Counted from the stretch's first letter, positions 17,530-26,782 are shown. The stretch is DNA of 64,000 nt from Bacteroidota bacterium (GCA_018266435.1 JAFEAL010000021.1:1-64000), one strand, 5' to 3'. Program-made: numbers and translations. Notes: a model not told the origin generated them from the sequence alone.

Positions 17530-20445
17530 CTATTTTTCTTTTTTTGCGTTAATGGGGAATGAGCCAAACTGACCTATGCTCATGTTGCCGTTCAATTCAT
17601 TCTCCTTAATTGTTCCCACGATAGTCAAAGCCATGGTGTTTCCGTTAAAGGAAACTTCATAAGTAATGGTTATTTCATTGCCCTTTACCACTACCGATTT
17701 CAACGCGGTTTCTTTGTTATTGCGTGAGTTGGTAATGGTGCCTGAGTAATCTTCTCCGGCTTTGACAATCGTTATTTTGCCGGCTCCGCCTTGGGGAGAC
17801 TCCACAGTATAATTCCAGGTTCCCGTGGCGTTTACTTGCGCGCTGGCATCGGCTTTAGTCATTTTTAAATTGGGCTGAGAACCTCCGCCCATGCCATTGC
17901 GCTGGCCATTACCACCACCGCCTTGTTGCCCTCCGCCCATGCCTCCGCCTGCGTCATTTTGGTCGCCTCCGTCCATTAAGTCATCGTTGCTGATGGATTT
18001 CTTTTTCTTCGGTTGTTTGGTTGTCAGCTTACCAATGCGGTAATTAAAGGTAACCTTGAAATTAAAGTAGTGCATGGTATTGTACCCTTCCTGATTCAGC
18101 AAAGGCGATACCGATGAGGTTCTGATTGTTAGGGTTGGAGTAAAGAAATTTTCAGCCCCTAAACCTATGCTGCCTCGCTTCTCATTAAATTCTTTTTGCA
18201 AACTCAGGCTGTACACACGGAAACTGGTTTGATATCCTTGCAACTGTACTTGACGCCCACGGAAGAATCCAAAGAACTGAAGGCCCCAACCATTGCCTAT
18301 GGTATAGTTACCAAATCCACGCACATTAAATACCCAACCGCTGTTGCGCGTACGCAAGGGATCGGTAGGTGATGCCCCCGGATTTTTCAGGTAGGCATAA
18401 TAAAAATCTGATCCACCACTCAATGAAAATTTATTAGAAAAAGAAATGTTGCCAAACACACTTCCACCATAGGCATCTTGAATGCCTATGTTACGGTAGC
18501 TGGTTAATACAACGCCCGGATCGTTTGGAACTGAACTTCTCACTTGCTGAATGGCATTGTCGGTATTGCGCATAAAGGCTGAGAAATTCAATGATGTTGA
18601 TTTGATGTATGCACTGTAACCCAGTTCATAATTATTGGTGTACTCAGGACTCAGGTTCGGATTTCCTGATGAAATACTCAACGGATTTGAGGCTACCGTG
18701 TTAGGATTCAGATTTTGTATCGATGGCCGTTGAATTCTGCGGTTAAACGACATCTTAATCATGTTGCCGTTATCAAGCCGTTTAGATAGGTTCACACTCG
18801 GTACCAGCACTTGATAAGAAGGAATAGAAAGCGAACCGCCCTGGGTGTTGGCCTGAATGCTGGTGTATTCATACCGGGTTCCCGCTTTTAATGAAAACTT
18901 GCTGGCAGTAGTTAGTGTGTAGGATAAATATCCGGCCGTTATGTTTTGAGTATAATCCAGCAGGTTGGATTGATAAATAGGAGAGCCTGTGAGCGATGTG
19001 TAAACGCCATCACTTCCTGCCGAGTAATAATTAAAATTACTGGTTGCCTTGCGCGTAATGGATTTGGCACCCACCTCGATCAATTGCATATCATTGATGG
19101 GAGTCTGATAGTCAAGTTGAACGGTGGCCTCCGAGTTTTTAGTAGGGTTAATGTTTTTGATGTAGGAAACTGCGCTGGCACCATTTACCTGTGTGGTTTG
19201 CGTGATAAAGTTGTTATTGCCATCGCTCTGGCTATACATGGTGAGTAAACTAAATTCACGGTTTTGCTTTTCAAAATAGTGTGTGTAGTTGAGGTTTCCA
19301 TCTACTGAATTATTCAAGTTCAATTGGTTCACATTCTTTACCAAACTACCCGTTTGGGTCTCAACATTATTGATAATTGATGATGAATTAGTAGTGAGGT
19401 TATCCTGGTAGTTATGCCCGTTGCGGATACCGAAACGAACTGAGCCGGTTAGGGAATTTTTTTTGTCAATGTCGTAGTCAAAACCTAAGGTATAGTTTCC
19501 GAAAAGATTTTGAACGCGTGTATTGGCATTTTGAATGTTTTGGATGGTGGTAGTATCATTCGGGAACGTTCTCTGGTTGTTATAAAAATTTCCCGGGGTA
19601 TTGTATTGGGAACGACCAAACCCACCCAATGAAATTCCTAGTTTGCCCTTACGATACCCTCCGTGTAAACCCAGGTTGCTGCCGCGATAGCCCGCGCTGC
19701 TGTTAATGTTCAGCGTTAATCCTTCCAGCGTGTTCTTTTTTAAGACGATGTTGATGATCCCGGCCGAACCTTCGGCATCGTACTTGGCAGAGGGCGAAGT
19801 GATCACCTCAACGGTCTTGATCTGGTCGGCAGGTATTTGTTTGAGAGCATCAGAAATACTACTGGCTGTAATAGTCGAAGGCTTGTTGTTGATCAGTACT
19901 TTTATATTAGTACTTCCCCGTAAAGAGGGGTTTCCATCCATATCCACGGTCAGCAGGGGCACACGCCTGAGCACATCGGTAGCGTCTCCGCCTTTGGCGG
20001 TGGCATCACTTTCGGCATTGTAAACCAGGCGGTCTACTTTTTCCTCAATGAGCGGCTTTTGTCCTACAACTTCAATGGCTTTGAGTAATTTGGCTTCAGA
20101 CCCGAGTATGATGTTGCCCAGATTGATGCTGCTTCGGCTGGATGTCAGTTGAATTGGGATTTGTTTGGTAGAATAACCGATGAATGTAATGGAAACAATA
20201 TAGTTGCCAAAAGGAATTTTTGAAATGGTAAATTTTCCATCGCCATCGCACATTTCGCCATTTACTGGTTTTTTAGTGGCGGCATCGAGCAAGGCTACGT
20301 TGGCAAACTCTACTCCTTTGTTGGTGGCAGAGTCAATCACTATGCCGGTTATTTTCCCTGAATTGGCTTCTTCTGGTTTAGCCAGCAGTAGGGTGCTGGC
20401 AGCCATCGCTACAAAAAACAGTAAAAGAGGTTTAAATTGTTTCAT
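17530..20445 (-). CDS. TonB-dependent outer-membrane receptor with C-terminal extension
   Basis: A 971-residue receptor with a signal peptide (about 1-22), a CarboxypepD_reg-like domain (30-110), a plug domain (about 120-230, ending in the GSAGIINIVLK motif) and an OMP_b-brl_3-type barrel to about residue 815. Unusually, the barrel is followed by a Gly/Gln-rich linker (about 826-861) and a roughly 100-residue beta-rich domain. That domain (GTWNYTV at 875, then SGTI and NGNMSIGQFGSFP) resembles small domains found at the ends of some exported hydrolases. The barrel's end should place it in the periplasm. The substrate is unknown. Dedicated exbD and exbB genes lie directly upstream on the same strand. 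Confidence 0.92.
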   Translation of the reverse strand: MKQFKPLLLFFVAMAASTLLLAKPEEANSGKITGIVIDSATNKGVEFANVALLDAATKKPVNGEMCDGDGKFTISKIPFGNYIVSITFIGYSTKQIPIQLTSSRSSINLGNIILGSEAKLLKAIEVVGQKPLIEEKVDRLVYNAESDATAKGGDATDVLRRVPLLTVDMDGNPSLRGSTNIKVLINNKPSTITASSISDALKQIPADQIKTVEVITSPSAKYDAEGSAGIINIVLKKNTLEGLTLNINSSAGYRGSNLGLHGGYRKGKLGISLGGFGRSQYNTPGNFYNNQRTFPNDTTTIQNIQNANTRVQNLFGNYTLGFDYDIDKKNSLTGSVRFGIRNGHNYQDNLTTNSSSIINNVETQTGSLVKNVNQLNLNNSVDGNLNYTHYFEKQNREFSLLTMYSQSDGNNNFITQTTQVNGASAVSYIKNINPTKNSEATVQLDYQTPINDMQLIEVGAKSITRKATSNFNYYSAGSDGVYTSLTGSPIYQSNLLDYTQNITAGYLSYTLTTASKFSLKAGTRYEYTSIQANTQGGSLSIPSYQVLVPSVNLSKRLDNGNMIKMSFNRRIQRPSIQNLNPNTVASNPLSISSGNPNLSPEYTNNYELGYSAYIKSTSLNFSAFMRNTDNAIQQVRSSVPNDPGVVLTSYRNIGIQDAYGGSVFGNISFSNKFSLSGGSDFYYAYLKNPGASPTDPLRTRNSGWVFNVRGFGNYTIGNGWGLQFFGFFRGRQVQLQGYQTSFRVYSLSLQKEFNEKRGSIGLGAENFFTPTLTIRTSSVSPLLNQEGYNTMHYFNFKVTFNYRIGKLTTKQPKKKKSISNDDLMDGGDQNDAGGGMGGGQQGGGGNGQRNGMGGGSQPNLKMTKADASAQVNATGTWNYTVESPQGGAGKITIVKAGEDYSGTITNSRNNKETALKSVVVKGNEITITYEVSFNGNTMALTIVGTIKENELNGNMSIGQFGSFPINAKKEK

Positions 20446-20582
20446 TTTCGCAGTTAATAATGATCGTACTTTCTTGTTTTAATTTTTTTGATGTTCGGTG
20501 CTTTGACAACCTCAAACCGTCTTTTCATCCAAAAGGTTGGCGATTTCGAAAAGAAATATAAATACGGGTAAGTTTTTTATAA

Positions 20583-20602
20583 GAACGGTAGGTTTTCCGT
20601 TC
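20583..20602. repeat. Inverted repeat upstream of the receptor gene
   Basis: Arms GAACGG (20583-20588) and CCGTTC (20597-20602) surround 8 bases, about 140 bases upstream of the receptor start and 45 bases after the exbD stop. No T-tract follows, so an operator or leader stem is as likely as a terminator. The remaining part of this 200-base gap shows nothing else clear. Confidence 0.3.
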
Positions 20603-20646
20603 GTGTACTCTAAAAAGTGGACTTAACAGAGCAGTTAGGCCAAAAT

Positions 20647-21042
20647 TTATTTGCGATCGGTGGCAAGTACAATCTTGATTTTATTTTTTACACCTACTTT
20701 AAGTACATCCACCAAATCTTGTATTTCCAGATCACGCGGTATGTACAGAACAACGGTTGGTTCGTCTAAGCCGTGCGTGGCGGCTATTAAGTCTTTCTCC
20801 AGGTTCCCTTTGCCCACGGGCTTATTGTTGATGTAGTAGTCTTTGTCTTTGGTTACGGTAAGTGTAATGGTTTTTTTATTCAAAGATTGAGTTTCACTGG
20901 CTTTGGGCACTAATACTTTAATGATATTAGGGTTGGCTACTGTTGAAATAATCAAAAAGAACAACAGCAGAAAAAACATAATGTCGTTCAGCGATGATGT
21001 CGCTACTTCAGCAGCGAATTTATGTCTGCGTCTAATTTTCAT
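20647..21042 (-). CDS. exbD: ExbD/TolR-family biopolymer transport protein
   Basis: A 131-residue ExbD with one N-terminal transmembrane helix (about 18-38) carrying the proton-linked Asp in LNDIMFFLLLFFLI, followed by a small periplasmic domain. With its ExbB partner it forms a proton-driven stator that energises TonB or a Tol-type protein. Start and stop overlap exbB by four bases, so the two are translationally coupled. No TonB gene is adjacent to this pair; the nearest lies about 4 kb upstream in a separate unit. Confidence 0.94.
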   Translation of the reverse strand: MKIRRRHKFAAEVATSSLNDIMFFLLLFFLIISTVANPNIIKVLVPKASETQSLNKKTITLTVTKDKDYYINNKPVGKGNLEKDLIAATHGLDEPTVVLYIPRDLEIQDLVDVLKVGVKNKIKIVLATDRK

Positions 21043-21689
21043 TTCGCGGGGGCTTGTATGGCGCGCATGAAATCAAATACATCTTTTTGAATTTGTAGGG
21101 TAAACCGATCGATGCGAAGTTGCAGCAGGTGGTAACACAAATAAGCCATGATGCCTACAGCCAACCCCGAACCGCTGGTAATCATTTTTTCGTAAAGTCC
21201 TCCGGCAATGATGCCAATGCTGATATTGTCAGAAAGAGAGATGTTATAAAAAATATGAATAATGCCCACGATCGTTCCGATAAAACCTACCATGGGAGCT
21301 ACTCCGGCAATGATGCCCAGGTAGCCGGTGTTTCGTTCCATGAGCGATACTTCAATATTAGTAGCTGACTCCATCAGCGACTCAATTTCACGCATGGGGC
21401 GGCCCACACTGTCTAGCCCAGTGCCGATGATTCTTCCGGTAGATGAGTTTTCACTTTCGGCATAACGCTTGGCATCGGCCATGTTTCCTGAAGAGAGGGC
21501 ACGGGTAATTTTGGAAAGGAAGTTGGCATCTTTACTGAGCGTTGAGCGTAAGTACAGAAACCGTTCAATGGCCACATAGATTGCTGCTACAGACAGCAAC
21601 AAAATAGGGATCATCACGATCCCGCCCTTTAACAATAATTCAATAAAGGTTAATTCATCGTGAGGTGGTGTGGCAATTTGTAAAATCAT
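21039..21689 (-). CDS. exbB: ExbB/TolQ/MotA-family proton channel protein
   Basis: A 216-residue three-helix inner-membrane protein. TM1 is about 25-45 (GGIVMIPILLLSVAAIYVAI), and two further helices lie in the conserved MotA_TolQ_ExbB region at about 120-190 (GIIAGVAPMVGFIGTIVGII and SGLAVGIMAYLCYHLL). It would form the pentameric channel around ExbD. It is the first gene of the exbB-exbD pair and has a good promoter match upstream. Whether the pair serves the neighbouring receptor or envelope constriction (TolQR-like) cannot be separated from sequence. Confidence 0.94.
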   Translation of the reverse strand: MILQIATPPHDELTFIELLLKGGIVMIPILLLSVAAIYVAIERFLYLRSTLSKDANFLSKITRALSSGNMADAKRYAESENSSTGRIIGTGLDSVGRPMREIESLMESATNIEVSLMERNTGYLGIIAGVAPMVGFIGTIVGIIHIFYNISLSDNISIGIIAGGLYEKMITSGSGLAVGIMAYLCYHLLQLRIDRFTLQIQKDVFDFMRAIQAPAK

Positions 21690-21712
21690 AGGTTGTTTTT
21701 AGTAAGCTAACG

Positions 21713-21742
21713 CAAAAATCGGAAAAGGATTGTAAATGGCAA
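21713..21742 (-). promoter_or_regulatory. Putative promoter of exbB-exbD
   Basis: On the minus strand TTG (21740-21742), 19 bases, then GATTTTTG (21713-21720), one mismatch from TAnnTTTG, ending 24 bases before the exbB ATG. Confidence 0.45.
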
Positions 21743-21750
21743 TAAAACAA

Positions 21751-21774
21751 GAAGGCGGGAAATTTCCCGCCTTC
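21751..21774 (-). terminator. Perfect 24-base palindrome, terminator of the TPR gene
   Basis: The 12-base arm GAAGGCGGGAAA is followed directly by its exact reverse complement. On the minus strand a T-rich run (TTGTTTTATT) follows, as in an intrinsic terminator. It also lies just upstream of the exbB promoter. Confidence 0.8.
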
Positions 21775-21792
21775 GCTGATCCAAATTGGAAA

Positions 21793-23403
21793 TTATTTTT
21801 TCTTCGGCTTATGGGGCACGCCCGTAGGGGTGTTGATCAATTTAATGGCTTCTTTGGCTTTCTCATCTTCGGGGTTCAGAGCCAAGACTTTTTCAAAATA
21901 TCCCTTGGCGGTTTTGTTATCTTGTTTGATCAGGAAATAAGAACCCATGTACTGGTAGGCCGAAATCAGATCATGCTTGTATTTGTCAGGATCAGGCTCG
22001 GCAATTTGTATTACTTTTTCATAATATGGTTTGGCCAAGCCTTCGGTCAGTAAAGAGTCTTGCACTGATTTTGAGCGGGCCGCCCATGTGTAACCGATAG
22101 CGATATTGGGCTGATGTTCAATAAACTTAGCGAAGGCACTGTCGGCCTGTGGATACTTGTGCAGGAAATAATTTGAACGTCCGAGTGTGAAGAAATCATT
22201 AGAGAAAGGTCTTTTGCGCGATTTGATTGCCCACCGGCAGGTTTGCGCAGCTTTGGAATAATTTCTTTCTTTTTGAAAATAATAGTCGATGAGTGTATTG
22301 AAAACATCATTTTGAGTTGGATCTAATGAAAGGCTCTTTTCATAGTCAACGGCAGCTTCGGCAAGTTTACCTTGTTTTTCTTTGAGTTGACCAAGATTCT
22401 GGTAGTCATCGGCCGTGGGTTTGGTGTCGGAATGGTTCAGGTATCGCTCAAAAATTTTCTCGCTTTCAGCTAAGTCGCCCGACTTTAAAAGAGACTGGGC
22501 ATAAAACTTGAGCGTGGTAGAGGTAACATCGGGTTGGTCTGATAATTTTTTGAATTCGGCATTGGCTTGTGTATAGTCTTTGGCCAAAAACAAATAAAAA
22601 GCATACTTAAACATATCATCTTTCTCGGGGCTGTCAGTCAGATCAAGATAGATTTTATGATGCTTCACTGCATTGGCACCATCTTTTTTCAGGTAATACA
22701 GTTCGCCCAGTTCTTTATGAGCCAGTGCATACTCCGGGTCTGCTTTAATGGCTTTTTTCAAGTTTTCTTCTGACATCGGGATGAGCTTAGCCCGTTGGTA
22801 AATGAGGCCTATATTATACCACGGAGTTCCGTTTTTTGGATCGATTTCACCTGCCCGCTCATACGCACTGACTGCTGAGCCTCCGTTGTTTTCAAGCGCA
22901 TAGTATTCGCCTAATAGCTGGTGTGTGTGGGCATTATCAGCATTGATTCCCTTGGCTTTTTCCAGTAAGGTAAAGGCATCTTTGCGCATGAGTTTATCAG
23001 ACAGTTCAGCTCTTGCAATGGCTTGCAACACAGCTATATTTTTTTTACCCATTTTTAAGGCTTGGTCAAAATGAACTTTGGCCTCTGCATTTTTTTTGGC
23101 CAGCAAAAGGATTTGTCCTTGCCCGGCAATATTTAAAGCTTCTTTGGGGTTGATGCCAAAACCTTTGTCAAATGAGGCGCTGGCAGCTTGTTGGTTTCCG
23201 GCCAATAGTTGAGCTTGTCCTAAATAATAATATAGTTGCGCGGCTTCCGGGTAGGTGGCAGTGGCTTTTTGAAGCATGTCAATGCCGCTTTTTATTTTTC
23301 CATGGTCAATTAATAGCTGTGCATTTTTTATTTCGGCATCCTGTGAATAGCAATGCAGGCTCATCACAACCATCCAACCCAACGAGAAGAGATACTTTTT
23401 CAT
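21793..23403 (-). CDS. Exported TPR-repeat protein
   Basis: A 536-residue protein starting at the ATG at 23403, which directly precedes a signal peptide (MKKYLFSLGWMVVMSLHCYSQ); an upstream in-frame start would bury that signal. The mature part is a chain of tetratricopeptide repeats to about residue 520, ending in a Lys-rich tail (HKPKKK). It should be periplasmic or associated with the outer membrane. Its place between two ExbB/ExbD loci and beside a PstS-like lipoprotein suggests a scaffold for an envelope complex. No enzyme motif is seen. Confidence 0.9.
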   Translation of the reverse strand: MKKYLFSLGWMVVMSLHCYSQDAEIKNAQLLIDHGKIKSGIDMLQKATATYPEAAQLYYYLGQAQLLAGNQQAASASFDKGFGINPKEALNIAGQGQILLLAKKNAEAKVHFDQALKMGKKNIAVLQAIARAELSDKLMRKDAFTLLEKAKGINADNAHTHQLLGEYYALENNGGSAVSAYERAGEIDPKNGTPWYNIGLIYQRAKLIPMSEENLKKAIKADPEYALAHKELGELYYLKKDGANAVKHHKIYLDLTDSPEKDDMFKYAFYLFLAKDYTQANAEFKKLSDQPDVTSTTLKFYAQSLLKSGDLAESEKIFERYLNHSDTKPTADDYQNLGQLKEKQGKLAEAAVDYEKSLSLDPTQNDVFNTLIDYYFQKERNYSKAAQTCRWAIKSRKRPFSNDFFTLGRSNYFLHKYPQADSAFAKFIEHQPNIAIGYTWAARSKSVQDSLLTEGLAKPYYEKVIQIAEPDPDKYKHDLISAYQYMGSYFLIKQDNKTAKGYFEKVLALNPEDEKAKEAIKLINTPTGVPHKPKKK

Positions 23404-23600
23404 ACGGTTTAACTGATTAACTAAAGAATTTTTATAAAATAAAGTTTTAAAGAAAATACACGGCTGGCGATTTTCCAAAAATGGTTTTTTTTGCCGGGCG
23501 TAAAAGATACATTCAAAACCTTAAAAAATTCTTAAATCTCAACTTAACTAACGCAATTATCTTGCCAGTTCCCTTACAGTTGTGAGTATGTTTTTTATGA

Positions 23601-24548
23601 TTACTGATTTGTTGTGATCTTTTCCAGCGGCTTTCGTTGCACTTCTACCAGCCGTATGGGTGCTTTGGCAGGAACAAGCCCGGCTTTAAGAACAATGAGT
23701 TGGCCCTTGTCACTTACCGCATAAGCAATAAACCCACTCCCCAGCCCGGAGCGAGCCTCGCGGCTAATGATGATAACCTCGCGCGAAAGGGGGTATTTTT
23801 TCATGAAAATGTAAGCCTTGTACGGTTTTAAATAGTCATCATCCGTTTTGATGCTTACCACTTTGATTGAGCTTAAAAAACTGTTTGCCTTAGGATCATC
23901 ATTGTCGCTGATCCAACTCAGGCCGATCAGGCCGATGGCATTTTTGGTTTTAGAAACACGGTCAATCACCGCCTCATTGGTTGATACGGCAAAGCAATAG
24001 GGTGGAAGATTGTTAATTTTCAGAGTATCAGTCAGGTACCGGATAATGCCTGATTGCGGATGATCAAAAATAACTTGCATATCGCCCAGGGATGACGAGG
24101 GAAATAATTGATTCCATGTTTTAGCCGAACCGGTAAAAATTTCTTCAATCTGTTTCCAGGTCAAAAGGCTGTCGGGGTTTTGCTTGTTGGTGATCAGGGC
24201 AATTCCTTCTTTGGCCATGACTATTTCGGCACCTTGAATTTTTAATGAATCCAACTTGCTACGCTCAGTAGAATAGAGTTTGCGGGTAACGATGGCCAAC
24301 CGTACACTATCTTTTAGCAAGTCGCTGATAGCTTGCTGTTCAGATGTGTAATTGGGTTGGAAGTGAGCCAGTGGATAAATGCCCTCAAAGCCCTCTACTT
24401 CGGCCTGGATTAACGGTTTGAGCGATTCATCTACTGCTATTTTTATCGTACCTGAGGTAGGGGTGTCTAGCGGTAATCCTTTTTTGTCTTTTTCAGTACA
24501 AGAAAATAGACCGGCACACAAGGCGAGGGTAAATAGTATTCTTTTCAT
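23601..24548 (-). CDS. PstS-like substrate-binding lipoprotein
   Basis: A 315-residue lipoprotein from the ATG at 24548, with lipobox Cys at residue 17 (LFSC). The body is a periplasmic binding-protein fold of the phosphate type, with TWKQIEEIFTGSAKTWNQLF and the DHPQSGIIRYL phosphate-loop-like segment, followed by NAIGLIGLSW. No pstCAB transporter genes are adjacent. Instead it sits downstream of the tonB cluster, so binding phosphate or a phosphorylated ligand for a TonB-dependent process is possible. The function is inferred only from family resemblance. Confidence 0.88.
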   Translation of the reverse strand: MKRILFTLALCAGLFSCTEKDKKGLPLDTPTSGTIKIAVDESLKPLIQAEVEGFEGIYPLAHFQPNYTSEQQAISDLLKDSVRLAIVTRKLYSTERSKLDSLKIQGAEIVMAKEGIALITNKQNPDSLLTWKQIEEIFTGSAKTWNQLFPSSSLGDMQVIFDHPQSGIIRYLTDTLKINNLPPYCFAVSTNEAVIDRVSKTKNAIGLIGLSWISDNDDPKANSFLSSIKVVSIKTDDDYLKPYKAYIFMKKYPLSREVIIISREARSGLGSGFIAYAVSDKGQLIVLKAGLVPAKAPIRLVEVQRKPLEKITTNQ

Positions 24549-24549
24549 C

Positions 24550-24735
24550 TCAGCTAAAATATTTTTGATAAATGCGGTACGATCTGAAGAGGCCATAGAT
24601 GATCAGTGTTAGCCCGATGGGAAGCGAATACGTAGATGAAATGGATAACTTTTCTTTGCCCCATACCAACATTGCTCCGATAAGAATGTAGAGGAGGCTC
24701 ATCAGCACGGCAAAGTATTTGATAGATGAATTCAT
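24550..24735 (-). CDS. Small two-helix membrane protein, unknown function
   Basis: A 61-residue protein with two predicted transmembrane helices, about 6-26 (YFAVLMSLLYILIGAMLVWG) and 36-52 (YSLPIGLTLIIYGLF), and a short basic tail. It ends one base before the start of the PstS-like lipoprotein gene, arguing for co-translation and against a random frame. It begins just after the tonB terminator. I do not recognise a named family; an inner-membrane accessory of the TonB or PstS-like system is a guess from position. Confidence 0.75.
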   Translation of the reverse strand: MNSSIKYFAVLMSLLYILIGAMLVWGKEKLSISSTYSLPIGLTLIIYGLFRSYRIYQKYFS

Positions 24736-24744
24736 GGTAATTAA

Positions 24745-24768
24745 AAAAGCCCCTCGTAAGGGGCTTTT
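24745..24768 (-). terminator. Rho-independent terminator after tonB
   Basis: Arms AAAAGCCCCT and AGGGGCTTTT (10 bp) around CGTA, followed on the minus strand by a T-run. It closes the exbB-exbD-exbD-tonB operon and lies 9 bases before the small membrane protein gene, so that gene needs read-through or its own promoter. Confidence 0.88.
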
Positions 24769-24771
24769 GAT

Positions 24772-25572
24772 TTATTGGTCTGCAATTTTATAAATGATCG
24801 GTAAGTTGTAGGCCTGCCTTACGGCCCGCCCGCTTTGCTTACCGGGTTTCCACTTGGGCGCCATGGAAAGCACCCGCACGGCCTCACGGTCACACTCTGC
24901 GTTGAAGCCCCTTATTACTTCAACATTAGAAATGACACCGTTAGGTTCGATAATAAATTTCAAGAAAACTTTTCCTTCTAAGCCCATGCGTCTGGCAGAG
25001 GCCGGGTACCGCAAATTTTTACCTACCCAGGCATAAAATGCGGCCATGCCGCCAATGGGTTCGGCTGATTGCTCTACGGCTAAGAAAACTTTGTTAGCAT
25101 CATCGTCATTTTTAACGACTTCCTGAACAGGCTCTTCGAATTTTACTTCGGCATCGCCCACTACGTTTTCAGATCCCGTTTCATTTTTTTTGATCTCTTC
25201 AATGGTCGGCATCTTTTCTTCTTCCACCACTTCTTTGTCGGTTACTTTGGGTGGTAAAAACTTGATGATTGTTTTTACCGGTGGAGGAGGAACGCTGGGT
25301 GGCGGTGGCTGATCGGGGTTGATAGGCGGTGGCTGTTCAAGCGAAACCACTTTGCTCAACTTGGGTTTTTTTACCACCTCTTCTTCGCTTTTAAAGAACT
25401 CGGCAATTTTTGGGTAGGCCAAAGCCAGGCTAATGGTGATAAAAGCAAGCGCACAAGCAATCAATACATTTTTAGAATACACCTTACGGATAAAATAAGC
25501 ACCGTATGACTTATTCCTGTTTTCAAAGATAATGTCATCCCAACTGATGGGGCTTTCACTTTGCGTACTCAT
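24772..25572 (-). CDS. tonB: Energy transducer TonB
   Basis: A 266-residue TonB. The cytoplasmic N-terminus (1-30) is followed by a transmembrane helix (about 33-52). A Pro-rich periplasmic spacer (about 75-110, PPINPDQPPPPSVPPPP) leads to a C-terminal TonB_C domain (about 175-266, with RYPASARRMGLEGKVFLKF and a final YKIAD). It carries proton-motive energy from ExbB/ExbD to outer-membrane receptors such as the SusC-type protein at 28.9 kb. It overlaps the upstream exbD stop by four bases. Confidence 0.96.
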   Translation of the reverse strand: MSTQSESPISWDDIIFENRNKSYGAYFIRKVYSKNVLIACALAFITISLALAYPKIAEFFKSEEEVVKKPKLSKVVSLEQPPPINPDQPPPPSVPPPPVKTIIKFLPPKVTDKEVVEEEKMPTIEEIKKNETGSENVVGDAEVKFEEPVQEVVKNDDDANKVFLAVEQSAEPIGGMAAFYAWVGKNLRYPASARRMGLEGKVFLKFIIEPNGVISNVEVIRGFNAECDREAVRVLSMAPKWKPGKQSGRAVRQAYNLPIIYKIADQ

Positions 25573-26084
25573 AGTTTTGCTTGTTTTACAATTTCTTTGT
25601 CGGCCGGAGTGATGTCAACAATGGCGTATCGCTGAATGTTGCAGATAGACATTTCATCAAGAATCTCTACAAAGTTCTTGTATTTTGAGTTGTCCATGGC
25701 TTTGATGAGTACAATCATATCTCTGATTTCGCCTTTTTTTTCTAACAACACTTTGCGTATTCCATTTTTAGAAAAATCCTCCCGTTTTGCTTCCGGTTCG
25801 GTAATACCAACATACCAGTACACTTTATCATTAGAGCCGAGTACCAGAGTTAATACTTTCTTCTCGTTTACCTCCGGTTGTTTGTCGCCTTCTTTAGGTT
25901 TTTCGGGCAAGGTAATTTCCATCGTCTTAGGCTTTGATAGGGTGGATGTAAGCACGAAGAATGTGAGCAACAAGAAGGCCAAATCCACCATCGGGGTCAT
26001 GTCGATCCGTGTGGAGGTTTTTTTACTTCTTACTTTGCCACCTTTCTTGCCGCCTTCGCCACCACCGCCTTGTACTTCTGCCAT
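25569..26084 (-). CDS. exbD: ExbD-family protein (second locus, 171 residues)
   Basis: A 171-residue ExbD with a Gly/Lys-rich cytoplasmic N-terminus, one transmembrane helix (about 32-50) bearing the conserved Asp in MTPMVDLAFLLLTFFVL, and a periplasmic domain of about 115 residues. It is the second of two exbD genes in the exbB-exbD-exbD-tonB operon and overlaps tonB by four bases. The duplicated ExbD suggests a heteromeric periplasmic dimer, which is a common arrangement in this phylum. Confidence 0.95.
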   Translation of the reverse strand: MAEVQGGGGEGGKKGGKVRSKKTSTRIDMTPMVDLAFLLLTFFVLTSTLSKPKTMEITLPEKPKEGDKQPEVNEKKVLTLVLGSNDKVYWYVGITEPEAKREDFSKNGIRKVLLEKKGEIRDMIVLIKAMDNSKYKNFVEILDEMSICNIQRYAIVDITPADKEIVKQAKL

Positions 26085-26108
26085 AGGGTTTTATTTACAG
26101 GTTAAACA

Positions 26109-26747
26109 TTAAGATGGTTTCTTTGCAGGGGTATGGGCTGCTTTCATTTCGGCTGGCATTTCTTCAGTGCCGGTGATCAGGTTGAACCGGTTTACTTTAC
26201 GGTCAACCAATGTATTGATCACTTTTTTCAGCACCGGATAGCCGGCATCGCCATCGCCTTTGATGGCAATGCGTACGCGCGGGTTGGCCAGGCGTGTTTG
26301 AAGTACCCAATCTTTTAATTGATTGTTCAGCGAATCCACCGGAATGCCGGGTTGTTTCACTTCCTTGCGTTCTTCGCGGCTCAATTCAAGAAACTGCGGC
26401 AACGTTTGTATAGGCAAGCCAAAGGTTGTCAAAACTTTAAACACATCGGTTTGTTCCTGAGTGAACGATATATTGTAAAGTTTGCCCATTTCGGCCAATA
26501 GTCTTTCTCGCGTAGGCTGACCATCCACATTAAAAAAGACAGTATTGTCTTTCGAAATAGTAATGGTGATCACATCTCTTTCGGGAATGGGCATTTCTGA
26601 TACGGAGGTGGGAGTTGAAACCTCCACCGGCTCATCAGGCCGTGCCGTTGCCGTAAGCATAAAAAAGGTAACGAGCAAGAACGCCAAGTCAACCATCGGT
26701 GTCATGTCGATGGAGGGGGATGCCCGGTGCATTTTTACTTTTGACAT
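26109..26747 (-). CDS. exbD: ExbD-family protein, long form (212 residues)
   Basis: A 212-residue ExbD, about 70 residues longer than E. coli ExbD (141). The helix at about 16-34 has the proton-carrying Asp in MTPMVDLAFLLVTFF. The periplasmic domain contains an insertion (about 90-135, with an acidic FTQEQTDVF stretch and SREERKEVK), and the C-terminus has an added AHTPAKKPS tail. It lies between exbB and the shorter exbD, and presumably forms a mixed dimer with it. Confidence 0.93.
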   Translation of the reverse strand: MSKVKMHRASPSIDMTPMVDLAFLLVTFFMLTATARPDEPVEVSTPTSVSEMPIPERDVITITISKDNTVFFNVDGQPTRERLLAEMGKLYNISFTQEQTDVFKVLTTFGLPIQTLPQFLELSREERKEVKQPGIPVDSLNNQLKDWVLQTRLANPRVRIAIKGDGDAGYPVLKKVINTLVDRKVNRFNLITGTEEMPAEMKAAHTPAKKPS

Positions 26748-26782
26748 AGTTAATAGTCAGATTTAATACTACTATTTATTCA

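Noticed and set aside
23601-24548. High-affinity phosphate ABC transporter locus
   Set aside because: Only the binding protein is present; pstC, pstA and pstB are absent.
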